From contig DHYT01000067.1 in assembly GCA_002415465.1 (NCBI GenBank), positions 1-5,685 of the forward strand: a DNA stretch of 5,685 nucleotides. Reading direction: 5' to 3'. The position numbers and the translations under genes were made by a program. The notes beneath the pieces were generated by a model, which was given only the letters and a program-made list of their open reading frames with translations, did no database searches and was not told where the DNA came from. This DNA comes from Desulfobulbaceae bacterium UBA5123 (GTDB lineage: Bacteria > Desulfobacterota > Desulfobulbia > Desulfobulbales > UBA5123). Shown piece by piece: positions 5,366-5,685 of this stretch; the first letter of the stretch is position 1; each line of letters opens with the position of its first letter.

Positions 5366-5497
5366 GATGATCTCCGTCGGGATTGGGGGGTGAGCGTGTT
5401 GAAGTGTGTCGAGGGAAGCCGGTTTTTTGTTGTCGGTTGATTGGGCGGGTCAGGGTTGGCGGGTGCCTTTTGACCGTCTGTGAAGTTGTACTCGACC

Positions 5498-5685
5498 CTA
5501 GGCAGCTTTGTGCGCAAGCACCTTGACCGCTTTTTGCAGACGGTCGCCCAAGGCCATCTTTGCGGTTTCGGTGTCGTAGTGGGACTGGATGCCGGACCAG
5601 AACTCGATGGAGGTCCCGAAATAACGGGCAAGGCGCAGGGCGGTATCGGCGCTGATGCCTCGCTCCTGCCGGCAAATCTTGTTGA
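5498..5685 (-). CDS. higA: HigA-type XRE-family antitoxin (C-terminal fragment)
   Basis: The frame is open from the right edge of the window to a TAG at 5498-5500 and encodes 61 residues after two bases of a split codon; the start lies outside. The segment RGISADTALRLARYFGTSIEFW (residues 8-29 of the fragment), followed by IQSHYDTETA, is the highly conserved second half of HigA antitoxins. It contains the last helices of the helix-turn-helix domain (SADTALRLARYFGTS) and the FW..IQ..YD signature. HigA neutralises the HigB mRNA-cleaving toxin and represses its own operon. In most higBA loci higB lies just upstream of higA, which would be beyond the right edge, so the toxin cannot be confirmed. 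An orphan regulator of the same family is the alternative. The tail KMALGDRLQKAVKVLAHKAA is basic and probably helical. No clear terminator follows within the 132-bp gap. Confidence 0.87.
   Translation of the reverse strand, partial: NKICRQERGISADTALRLARYFGTSIEFWSGIQSHYDTETAKMALGDRLQKAVKVLAHKAA

Noticed and set aside
5366..5497. Small gene or RNA in the gap between the HigA and LEA14-like genes
   Set aside because: Open frames crossing it have no motif and overlap both neighbours; no hairpin with a T-run or clear promoter pair was found.

Overview
The window looks like a piece of a GC-rich, Gram-negative bacterial chromosome with densely packed housekeeping and envelope genes. A Gram-negative host is supported by a LapA-type inner-membrane protein, a MarC-family protein and a short lipoprotein with a classic lipobox. 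The mix of a rubredoxin-domain membrane protein, an LEA14-like lipoprotein, DUF502 and MarC recalls anaerobic or microaerophilic Desulfobacterota/Desulfuromonadota-type genomes. That placement is inference from gene content only.

Left part (1-1061, + strand): the last 73 codons of tatC, a 187-bp gap with a plausible sigma70-type promoter and a small perfect hairpin, then a 210-residue protein joining an N-terminal rubrerythrin-type rubredoxin domain to a four-helix DUF2231 membrane domain. From 1064 to the right edge every recognised gene lies on the minus strand, so this + gene converges on the minus-strand block.

Minus-strand block, in its own reading order from the right edge: the C-terminal 61 residues of a HigA-type antitoxin (5' end outside the window); an LEA14/WHy-domain lipoprotein; a bidirectional terminator-like hairpin; a DUF502 membrane protein; a MarC-family membrane protein; a large GH13 enzyme very like amylosucrase; and a small LapA-domain membrane protein. 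DUF502, MarC and the GH13 gene are 35 and 58 bp apart and may be one transcription unit. lapA follows the GH13 gene after 110 bp. Most products are envelope proteins. The GH13 enzyme has no signal peptide and should act in the cytoplasm on sucrose or alpha-glucans.

The most noticeable non-coding signal is a strong intrinsic terminator at 1325-1361. It points along the + strand although the nearest + strand gene ends at 1042. The simplest reading is that transcripts of the rubredoxin/DUF2231 gene continue antisense across lapA before stopping there. I saw no tRNA, rRNA, CRISPR array or insertion sequence, and no gene-free stretch longer than 300 bases. I found no clear sign of an undescribed multi-gene system. 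The items most worth a second look are the rubredoxin-DUF2231 fusion, the antisense overlap at lapA, and the amylosucrase-like gene inside an envelope gene run.
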